Assembly: GCF_018139145.2 (NCBI RefSeq)
Contig: NC_059500.1
Span: 57,563,580 to 57,627,579, forward strand
Source: Gymnogyps californianus
Taxonomy: Eukaryota > Chordata > Aves > Accipitriformes > Cathartidae
Reading direction: 5' to 3'
DNA length: 64,000 bases
The stretch's first letter is position 1, and each line of letters opens with the position of its first letter. The notes under the pieces are model-generated. The model ran no database searches, was not told the origin of the DNA, and saw only the letters and a list, made by a program, of their open reading frames with translations. The translations under genes and the position numbers were made by a program. Positions 12,601 through 24,600 of the stretch are shown piece after piece.

Positions 12601-15600
12601 GGTACAGCTTTTAACGCCAAAAGCTGTTGTGCTATATGTAAACAAACTATGACCCAAGTGACTGATCATGGTGTCTTGTCTTCATGTGAGACACTAGCTA
12701 CCGCATCTTACTGAGGTCTTATGGCATAACTGTGCAACCCCTGTGCAAGACAGTGTCTCCCTAACCCTTTCCTATCGAAACCCAACACAACCTACTACAA
12801 AGAGGCAAGAAGCAGCTATCCTACTGCTACAAGCCAGGCAATATCTTGCAGTTTCAGTCAGGTTTCTGCAAGTACAAAGAGGCACTGATGTACCATGCTT
12901 GTTGGAAATTACCTCTGCAGCACTTGCAAAAACTCAGCAAGAACCACTGTCTGTGAAAGGCAGCTGATTGCCTCTGTCTTGCATCTTCATGAGGCTGCAG
13001 CTTATCCCAAGTACTGGTAAGGATCAGCAACCGCTTGCCAAAGAATTGGCATAACATTTAATATCACTCTGTTTCAGGCCCTGCTGGGTATGAAGCATCT
13101 AGCACATTATATGCTGGTTTTGAAACACATTTCAGAAATAGTCATCTGCTTTAGTTTACTGAAGACCACTAGCAAGCCCTTAACAGTTCAGCATCAAATT
13201 AACATCAGGATTCTTTGTAAAAAAGTACCTGGTGCAGGTTTGTATCCTCAACACTGTGAGTATTTAACATATTCTTTGAATTATCTCCACCTGAAATGAA
13301 AATGAAAGACAGAAAGAAACCAGAATTGAAGAGACCATAATTTTTTACTTTACATATATACCATCTTGTGTCCACAATCTTGTATGTAACAGTACTTACC
13401 ACATTTAGCTATTCAGAAAAATTAACAAGCCATAAGGGTTTTATTAGAATCTAAAATATATCAATATAGAAAATATATATTAAAATCTTGGAGTTTGATC
13501 TTTGTTGCAGATGCCATCTTGTACAAACCAGGACAGGTGACAGTAAAGTATGACATTATGCTTCCACCTTTTTTTGAAGATTAGTGACCTCAGCAATTCT
13601 TTTTGAAACTTAAATGAGCTACTACATTTCCCTAACTTCTCACAGGCTTCCCTGATCCCCAAGAGACTCTTCTGAAGCCCGTGATGGTGGGATGATAGCC
13701 TAGCTTACATCTTTCTCCGTATAGCATATTTGGGCAGGGAAAAGGATGGAGGAGCTAAAGCCAAGTCATTTGTGTAAAACTAGGTAGGGATATTCCCCAG
13801 CACCAAGTCACTGCCACAAGCAAACTTGGCGATTTGCTTTAGCTTTCCAGCTACCCTCTCTGCTGACAAAATGGCATAAAAAGAGTATAGCTACCAAGGT
13901 CTTACCCTATATATTAATATACTTACTTAATCCATGCAACTCTATGCATTTCCTTCTGGTCATTATATTCTTAAACCTAGACCAGCCACATCATATTGAA
14001 AAAAATCTAGCCCTTTGTTATTCTGTACTGCAACATGAACCCCAACCCCAGCCCTAAGATTCACCCAACAACCTGTGCTGGAACCAGCCTTAAATTTAAC
14101 AGACATTTCACAGCATGGCAAATCTTTCCCCACCACTTCAGGGAATCTAGCACTCCAGCTGTTAACCCTAGCCTTAGGATCACTGTTAGTCCACTGGATC
14201 CTGCCAGTCTTAGTCCTAAATTAAGCCCAATGCCCCACCTATTGAGCACTGATTAAGCCAAACCCTAATCCAAGCCATCATTTTGAACATATTTTTAGCC
14301 CACCAATCTTTGTAAGGCTCAGAATATCTAGATGACCTTTGCTGGCTGTAGCCCTAACCTCTAACCATGGGACCTCCCAAATACAGCAGTCCCTGTCAGG
14401 CTAATCGCTTACAGTAGCATTAACCTTGGTTCACTCACATTTGAAGCCAGTAACTCCTGTGTACTCCCACTGCCCTGACTCTAAACTTATATAATCATAG
14501 AATGGTTTGGGTTGGAAGGGACCTTTAAAGGTCATCTAGTCCAACCACGCTGCAATAAGCAGGGACATCTTCAACTAGATGAGGTTGCTCAGAGCCCTGT
14601 CCAGCCTGACCTTGAATGTTTCCAGGGATGGGGCATCTACCACCTCTCTGGGCAACCTGTTCCAGTGTTTCACCACTCTCATCATAAAAAATTTCTTCCT
14701 TATATCTAGTCTGAACCTACCCTCTTTTAGTTTAAAACTGTTACCCCTTGTCCTATCGCTACAGGCCCTACTAAAAACGTCTCTCCCATCTTTCTTATAA
14801 GCCTCCTTTAAGTATTGAAAGGCCACAATAAGGTCTCCCTGAAGCCTTCTCTTCTCCAGGCTGAACAACCCCAATTCTCTCAGCCTGTCCTCATAGGAGA
14901 GGTGTTCCAGCCCTCTGATCATTTTTGTGGCCCTCCTCTGGACCCGCTCCAACAGGTCCATGTCTTTCCTGTGCTAAGGACCCCAGAGCTGGATGCAGTG
15001 CTCCAGGTGGGGTCTCACCACGGCGCAGCAGAGGGGCAGAACCACTTCCCTCAACCTGCTCGCCACGCTTCTTTTCATGCAGCCCAGGATACAGTTGGCT
15101 TTCTGGGCTGTGAGCGCACATTGCCGGCTCATGTCCAGCTCTTCATCCATCAGTACCCCCAAGTCCTTCTCGGCAGGGCTGCTCTCAATCCCTTCATTCC
15201 CTCATCCCCTATCTAGTAGTGATACTGAGGGTTGCCCCAACCCAGCTGCAGGACCTTGCACTTGGCCTTGTTGAACCTCATGAGGTTCACACGGGCCCAC
15301 TTCTCAAGCTTGTCCAGGTCCCTCTGGATGGCATCCTGTCCCTCAGGTGTGTCAACCGCACCACTCAGCTTGGTGTCATCTGCAAACTTGCTGAGGGTGC
15401 ACTCGATCCCACTGTGTCATTGATGAAGATACCAAACAGTACTGGTCCCATTATGGGCCCCTGAGGGACACCACTCATCATTGATCTCCATCTGGATATT
15501 GAGCCGTTGACCACTACCCTCTGGATGCCACCATTCAACTAATTCCTCATCCACCAAACAGTCCACCCATCAAATCCATATCTCTCCAATTTAGAGAGAA

Positions 15601-18600
15601 GGATGTTGGGAGGACCATGTCAAAGACCTTACAGAAGTCCAGACAGATGACATCAGTAGCTCTTCCCTTGTCCACTGATGTAGTCACTCCATCATAGAAG
15701 GCCACTAGGTTGGTCAGGCAAGACTTGCCCTTGGTGAAGCCATGCTGGCTGTCTCGAATCACCTCACTGTCCTCCATGTGCCTTAGCACAGGTTCTAGGA
15801 GGATCTGTTCTGTGATCTTCCCAGGCACAGAGGTGAGGCTGACAGGTCGGTAGTTCCCAGGATCCTCCTTTCTACCCTTTTTAAAAATGGGTGCAATGAT
15901 TCCCTTTTTCCAGTCACCAGGGACTTCACCTGACTGCCATGACTTTTCAAATATCATGGAGAATGGCTTGGCAACTACATCAGCCAATCCCCTCAGGACT
16001 CTTGGATGCATCTCCTCAGGTCCCATAGACTTATATATGTTCAGGTTCCTCACGTGGTAATGAACCTGATCTTCTCTTACAGCGGGAAGGACTTTGCTCC
16101 CCCAGTCCCTGCCTTGAGGTCCATCCACTCGAGGGGTGTGGGAAGAGAGGTTGCCAGCGAAGACTAAGGCAGAAAAGTTGTTGAGTACCTCAGCTTTCTC
16201 CTTGTCCGTTGTTACCAGTTTGCCAGTCATGTTCATCGGGTGGGTACACTTTCTTTGACCTTTGTTTTCTGGCTGACATACCTGTAGAAGCCCTTCTTAT
16301 TATTCTTTGTGTCCCTTGCCAAGTTCAACTCCAGCCGCGCCTTGGCCTTCCTGATCCCATCCCTACACAACTGGGCAGCGTCCCTATACTCTTCCCAGGA
16401 TACCTGTCCCTGCTTCCACTGCCTGTGCATTTCCTTCTTGCCCTTTAGTTTGACCAGCAGGTCTTGACTCATCCATGCCAGTCTCTTGCTGTCCTTCCCT
16501 GATTTCTTATACCTGGGGAGCGAGAGCTCTCATGCTCTATGGAAAGTGTCCTTAAAGATCTGCCAGCTCTGTTCTGCTCTCTTGTCCCTGAGGGCAGTTT
16601 CCCAGGGGGTCCCATTGACTAACTCCTTGAACAGCTGGAAGTTTGCTTTCCTAAAATTTAGGGTCCTGACTTTACTGTTCACCTGACCCATATCCCTCAG
16701 GACTGCAAACTCCACCAGTGCCTGATCACTGCAGCCCAGGCTGCTTCCAATCTTGACATCACTGATTAGCTCACTTGCTAATCATCTGGTCCAGTACTGC
16801 ATCTCCTCTGGTAGGGCTGTCTATTACCTGGCTTAAGAAGTTACCCTCAATGCACCCCAGCAGTCTCCTGGATTCCCTACAGCTTGCCACGCTACTTTTC
16901 CAGCAGATGCTGGCGTGGCTGCAGTCCCCCCGCAGGATGAGAGCCTGCGAGTGCAATGCCTCCTGTAGCTGGAGTAAGAAGGCTTTGTCAATAGGCTCCT
17001 CTTGATCGGGCGGCCTGTAGTAAACATGAACCACAAGGTTCCCTTCGTTGCCTTGGACTGTAATTCTTACCCATAAGCTTTCAACCTGTTCATGGCTATT
17101 CTTCAGAGACAGCTCTTCACAATCTATCCATTTCTTGACGTAGAGAGCAACCCTTCCACCCCTCCTTCCTCACCTGTCCCTTCTGAACAGCCATGGATAG
17201 CTGCGCTCCAGTCATGGGATTCGTCCCTCCAAGTTTCAGCAATGGCAACTAGGTCATAGCTTTCTAGCAGCACGGTGGCTTCCAACTCCTCCTGTTTGTT
17301 GCCCATGCTGCGTGCACTGGTGCAGAGGCACTTCAGCTGGGCTGTTGGCCGTGTCACCTTTTTAGAGGAACACGTCTTAATTCCTTTGAGGCATTTCCCC
17401 AGTGTTCCCCTGTTGGCTCCCATTAGCTCAGGAGCCCCTGGCTCATCTCCATAAGACTTCAAGTGTGCTCCAGTGTACACAGCATGTCTCAGAGCAAGAG
17501 GCTGAGGGCCCTTGCTAGCACCCCTTCCCTCTAACCTTGGTCTGTCATCCTGCAGTTTGCCATGGGCAAGCCTCATATTATCCCCCTCCCCCTTCATGTA
17601 TAGTCTAAAGCTCTGTCAACGAGCCCTGCTAGCTCGTGACCAAAGACCCTCTTCCCCCTTTGAGAAAGGTGAATCCCATCCGACACCAGCAGGCCTGGTG
17701 CCATGTTGGCAATCCCATTATCGAAAAACCCAAAATTGTGGCGGTGACATCAGCCACGGAGCCATGTATTAATAGACTGGGTCTGTCCGTTTCTTCCAAT
17801 GTTGCTGCCCGCAACCGGAAGGATAGAGGAAAAAATTACCTGTGTGCCAGATTCCCTTACCAACTGTCCCAAGGCCCTGAAATCTCTTTTGATTGCCCTT
17901 GGACTACACATTGTGGCTTCATCGCCACCCACATGGAAGAGCAATAATGGATAATGGCCTGAGGGCTGGGGACTCCTTCCAGACTTAAACATGCCACAGC
18001 CCACACTGGCCCATTGGTGTTCAATAGTCCTAATTCTAACTCTAATCAAGACTTATCTGGTGGCACTTCTTTGTACCTGCCCCTGACCAAGCAGCCTCTT
18101 CTGAACCTTCTTCTCAACTTAGTTCCTAAGACTGTACAAGATCCAACTCTCGCCTTAGCCAAAATGTTCACCTACCAACCCCTTGCCAACTCACTAGCTA
18201 TTACCTACAGTAATATTACCCTAGTCCCAGCCCTAACACTAGCAGTTAAGGATAGGCAGTTAAGGCTTGGCAACACCTAAGAACTAGATCTAATCCTAGG
18301 TCCTCCATTTTTTATCTTATGGATCCGTCAAAATTCAGCCTCTATGCCAGTTTAGAACCAAATTTTATCCCTAGCTCTAAGCCATACCTCAACCATCAGC
18401 AAGTCCAGCCATGCCCCATTTTATATTTAGATAAGCAACAACTATTGTGCTTCACATCTTCATTTCAAATTTAAAGGTAGCTCCAGCCCAAGAAAAAGCT
18501 AGACATCATTATCTTTTATACTTTGCCAATGTACAGCAACTGTGCTGGGTAAGGAGTGCTCGCTGGTACTCAGGCATCAGACAGTGAAGCCCACGGAACT

Positions 18601-21600
18601 ACCAGCAGTAATTAAGGAAATACAGTGCAACAGATGTTCTGAATTTCTCCGTTTAGTAGTAAGGATATGTCAGAATAATTCTCTCCTACCTGATACTGCA
18701 TTTCTTCTGCATTTTGCTACATAGCTTTTAAGCAGTTTCCTCATAGATGGGTCAGAAGCTTCTTCTAATGCACACCTTCCCAGCTCATTTTTTAATAAGG
18801 GATCAGCTCCATACCAAAGTAATAACTCTGCCATCTAGAAAAATAAGTTTTTCAGATTGTTTCTTTTCTGACAGTATTTTCCATACTCCTTCCTTATACA
18901 GGCTTCTCTCTCTTGTACTCGACAAGATGAGCAACTAAAACCAAATCTAAGGCCTACGACAAATAATCCCTCTCTATTCTAGTTAATATACCCCAAGCAT
19001 TCCCCTAGATGCATCATTATCCTATAGTCTTATTATTTTCATTTCCATAAATTTGTTCCAGTTATTAACCTGATGCCATTAAGCCAAGGTCTCCCAAAAT
19101 ATAGGGTAGGATTCATCCCCCCATAGCTCTTAACTGGTGGAAAACAACAGGTGATTTTAGGGTATGAGTCAGCTTATCTGTTTAGGATATCTACTTTAGG
19201 AGAAAATAAATTTTGCTCTAGGTGTGTCCATTGTGACTCCTGTGACTACAAAGGGAAGCTTTGACAGCTATTTCAGATGTACAACATACATCCAGTCAAA
19301 TGAAATCCACTCAGATGATCTTACCAACTTTATGATTTCTGTACAAATATAAAGCCTGATTCTGTTGTTATTCAAGAAACTATCATTTTAGCAAAATGTT
19401 CCATCTACCTTTGCAGAATACTTTTTTAAGACACGGGAAATTTACAATCTGATTATTTCCTTTCTGTGGGTAACCCTGCAATCTTATTCCAGCAATAGTG
19501 TGGTTTTACTTGTACCTCTGCCTTTCTCTCTTCAGCATCTGTTATCATTTCAGACTGAGCTTGACTCACATCCTTCACCCATGCGTTTAAAGTCCCTCAT
19601 TACTTCTAAACAGATTGCTACTGAGAAAATTGCTAGTGAAGTTTTCTCAATTCATATATTCTCCTAACAACAGAGCAAATAAAAAAGGATTCAATCCACA
19701 GCAAAAACCCTCTTGGGTTTCACAAGTTGTCCCAAATCTATGGATTTTTTCAACAAGTAATGTTGAGAACTCTGCTTCCTTAATGAGATCTCCAGCTACA
19801 CATCACACGTGTATGCTCTCCTCCTTAACTGTACTATTAGAAAGTCTTTCCTATACTTACCATTTTTCTGAAATAAGAAATTAATTTTGCTATATTGCAG
19901 GTGCAGAAAGGGCTAAAGCAGTCAAAAAGTGTGTTTCCAATCTACAACAATAACTTCATGCAGAGCGGGTAGCTTTGAAAGAAAGAGCTCCAAATACTAT
20001 GTTACCAAAAGTCGTATTACTGAATCACTATCACTATTCTGTTGCTAGTCAGAAGCAACAAAAATTAGGGCTGACAGACCACTGCGGTGATACAACTATA
20101 CTGCTACTGAGTAAATACAGCACCACCATGTAGTACCATTCCCTGTGGATACACCAGCTCACATAACTCTAAGACAGCTCTGTGTTGAATGATGTTGGTG
20201 TGCCCCAAGTGACCTAGCTGAGATCAGTGTTCTTCCAATATCATTCAAGTTGCTGACCCCTAAATATTACTTGCAGAGATGCAGAGTCCTTCGTGCATAA
20301 CCATGGACATGGTGTCTTAGGTACTTTCACAGAACTCAGAAATATTTCATGAACCCGCAAAAGTCTGTGATTCACAAGCTGAAAACGAAGCTCAGGGCTC
20401 TTGAGTCTCAGAGAAGTCCACTCTTCCTCTTTGCTCCAGGGAGACTTGGCGAGAAACAGATTAAGTCTTATCTCAGTTGCGAAACAGAAAGAGAGCAAAT
20501 GTTTAGGGACAAAACTTATTACAGCCCACAAAAAAATTTAAAAAATCCTGGAAATCAATAAATATTAGGCAGCATATGTGCACTTCTAGAGAAAGAAACA
20601 GCAAGCAGGTAAAAGGGACATGCAGAACTCCTACATAAATCTGGGCCACCCTAGGAACATGCATAAACAGACAAGCAGAGGCAACCATTGCCAGACTGAA
20701 AGAGGATCCACAATTCAGACACGGGCTTATGAAACCACAGCATTTGGCAACAAAACTTATAATTAATTCACACTGACTATTCTGTTGACTTTCTGTTTAA
20801 GACCATACAAAATACAAAGCCATGTCTTCATAACTCTCCATGCTATGTGCTAATACACAAAAAATGTCTGTGCATGGCTGTGGCTGCACACCATACATGC
20901 ATGTTTACTAAATCATGAAAAAAAGTCATTAAAACTCCAGAAAACTGCTCAGGTCATAAATTATTCTGCAAGGTGATTATAAAATAAGTCAAACAAGTAG
21001 TATTAAACCGTAGCAATCTATTCCTCAGTACTTCAGCCATTGTCCCGAACAGTTAGAAAAACAATTAATTTCTGCTTTTGGACAAATCTTGTAAAGCATG
21101 AAATGGTTTGAACAGAAATTGGACAGAAAGGACTTGCAAGTTCCTGAACTTACCCATAATGTGAGAAGACCACCCACATGTAAAAAGATTCTGTGACCTT
21201 CTGGACCCAACAACAATAATTTCTATTCCCAAACCATAATATGTGTTTAATTTGGAATATACCTCATAATGGCCTTCTTTAACTGCATCTTGCAATGGTG
21301 TTATTTGTTCATTTCCTCTAGCATTAACATCAGCTCCTGCTTTCAGAAGCTCATTTGCTATCCCATAACAGCCTTCCAAACTTGCTTTATGTAGTGCAGT
21401 CCAGCCTACGAAAAAGAAAAACCTGTATTTCACATTTGGGTGAAATAATTTATAAAAATTTATGTCAGTTTTAGGTTGTCCATTTGATAAATATTTCAGA
21501 GAGTATACTGAAAAGGTAAAAACTGTTTTACAATAAGTTGTATGAAGAAATGTTTATGAAAAAGTCACAGGGTTGGGAGATCTTGTTCTTTTGTCAAAAT

Positions 21601-24600
21601 TTGCACTTACTGAAGAACCAGGTGCTGCTGTAAAATATCAGTTTTAGATTTGATAGTTCTGTTATGAAAGAAGAGAATAAAAATTATTCCACCCATGTCT
21701 TAGTAATTTCTCCCTGAATAAAATGCATATGCTCTTTTAAGAACAGGTAATTTTTCATGGCACTCTTTTATTTACATAGCCATGCTGAAGGGGGTAAGAA
21801 AGAAGAGACAAAATAAAGACCTGGAGTCTTTATTGCCAAACAAAAATACTGTATAAGACTATCCAAGAATCGTTCGAGTGTCCAAAGAAAGCAATGAAAA
21901 TTCCTTACTGAAATTCCGTACCCATTCCCAGCTATATGGAATAAACCAAGATATGAGCTTCATGACCCACAGAACAATTCCACTCCATGAAGAAGGTGTT
22001 GAGGAAAAATAAAAGATGGAATGTAAGTCTTTGAACTGGGTTTAGCATAGCCTTGCATCAGCTCCTTAAACATTCATTACGTGAGTTTTTTGCAGGGTGA
22101 GAAAAGGGAAAAAGACAGAAGATCTTCCACTTCCTATCTTCCAGCTCTCAAACCAGCATGCCCTCCAGAAGACCATTTTGATGGACAGCCTTACTCTTCA
22201 ACCATCTCCCATTATCAGAAGGTTGTCTGGGCCTAATTCACATACTAAATATGTGAATTAGGCTTATTAAGACTGTTCTGCTCCCATTAAGCAAAATTAT
22301 CTTAATTCCATTGGAAAGAGAAATTCTTGAGCCTCTCTGATACACCACCCAACCCAGAATATTGTATATTTGTACAGAATTGGATTTATTATGGGCACAG
22401 GATGTTGCATCAGGTTGTCCAAAAATTTTGTGCTATTAGGCTTTGTTCCTGAATGCTTGGAACTGAACTAAGTTTTAACTACATTGCCTAATGCTGACAG
22501 TGCTTCAAGATGAATGGTTTTGCAGTATCATCTGTAAAACATTTAACTTGCATTTTATAGAGCCTATTTCATTAAGAAACTCTAGTAACTCCATATTCTG
22601 GAGCAAAAGCTTGAAATCTGTTAAGGGGAGGTTAAAAAAGGTTCACTTAGGGGAAAGTACCTATTTCTCCCTCAGTAAAAGTATCTTCTATCTGGTATAA
22701 TAATAAGCCCCTGAAAAATTGAACCTGCAATATGTTCAATTGATAATCATTAGAGTTTAGCAACATGATTCTCCAGGGACACTGTGCATGCTCCAAACCA
22801 AGGAGAAACACAAGTTTCATTGCAGCTGTTTTTCAGCCCTCTCAAGGCACTGTGAATCAAGACTCAAACTGAGAGCACAGAGAGTATCTCTACCACGCTG
22901 TTCATATCCCATGTGCTGATGTCCAGGAAATAAAAAAGGAGAAAAAAAAACCCAAACGAACGCAAGAACTCAGTAAGGTACTGAAGCAGCGTACTGTAGC
23001 ACAGGAATAAGGAAAAATACTATGCTAAGATATGGATAATCACTGGTGGACGGCTTTAAAGGAAGAGAAAAGGCATAGAGGCAGAATATAATAATCAGAA
23101 CAATGATTCCTAAAAAGAGTGAGACGAAAGTGCATTTCAAAATGGCACAGGTCTGGCAACTCTACTTCTTTCTGATTACACTTCCCTCACTAAAAAAGAA
23201 AGAAGTAGCACCAGGTCAGCCTCTCATCTTTTCAAGGAGTTCAACTAAAACACGTTTTGTGCAGTTGTGCCCCTTTTGCACCAAAAAATAGCAGGCAGAG
23301 TCTGGGGCATGAAGAAACAGTGGCCTGGCAAAACATGCAAAGGCAGAAAAAGAAAGCAGCTGTGAGGCCAAAAACTGGAACCAGTGCACTTTACTACACT
23401 TGCTCACAGAGGCTGCTGCTGAACCCACACTATCAATGTTTCTCTGTTGTCAGCAGGTGGCTTTGAAATCCACCAACAAAATATTTTCTCATCTACCTCT
23501 AACACAACACACATTACGAGTCACCCTGTTAGCTCAAATGCCAGGCTCCTATGCTGTAAAAGTCTGAAACGTCCTGCTGACCCAATCTATCTCTCAATAT
23601 ATTCCAGAAGACAGAGAATTTCTAGCTTAATTTTGGTCTGTTATATGACTGCATTATGCATTAGCCTTTAACTGCAGAACACATTTTTTCTGTTCCCACA
23701 GAACAGTTGTGAAATCCTAGCCACTGCACAGGACGGAAACACTCTAAGAATGAATCAAAGCTTTCTACCAAATGAGCCAGCTGTCTGTGAAGCCATTTTC
23801 TCTTTTGTTATGGAAGTTTATCAGAGCCTAATGGATTAGGCAGGGAACTGCAAAATAAGGAACAACAGTCTTACATTTGAAACAACCAATTGATACTTTA
23901 GGGTGTGGCAATGTCTTTGACAGAAGAGTATGACCCATGAAGCTGGATAAGGTGAAGCGCTTCAATCAAAATATTCACAGCTGGCCACTATTTGTCATTG
24001 GTTTTTTTTGGTGCCCAAGATGAAGTAAAAATGAAAAATACCAAGTACTCGCAACTTTACAAAATCAAAGCAGTGCTAAATTATGAAGCTACAACGTCCT
24101 TTAAGATGCAAGGGGCTGTCCTGGTTTTGGCTGGGGTAGAGTTAATTTTCTTCTTAGTAGCTGGTACAATGTGTTTTGGATTTAGTGTCAAGAATAATGT
24201 TGATAACACGCTGATGTTTTAGTTGTTGCTAAGTAGCACTTATCCTAAGTTAAAGACTTTGCAGTTTCCCATGCTCTGCCAGCAAGCACGTGTACAAGAA
24301 GCTGGGAGGGAGTATAGCCAGGACAGCTGACCCGAACTAGCCAAAGGGATATTCCATACCATAGAACGTCATGCACAGTATACAAACTGTGGGGAATTGG
24401 CTGGGAAGGGCCAAAAAGGACTGTCATGGTTTAACCCAGCCAGCAACTAAGCACCACGCAGCTTCTCCCCCCTCCTCTCCCAGTGGGATGGAGAGGAGGA
24501 TCAGGAAAAAAGAAGTAAAACTCGTGGGCAGAGATACGAACAGTTTAATAACTAAAGTAAAATAAAATATTATACTAACTAGTAATAAAAATATATAATA

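Noticed and set aside
14579..15464. Plus-strand frames across the CR1 copy (and the same at 36,343-37,228)
   Set aside because: They are antisense shadows of CR1 ORF2; their exact repetition only reflects the two near-identical copies.
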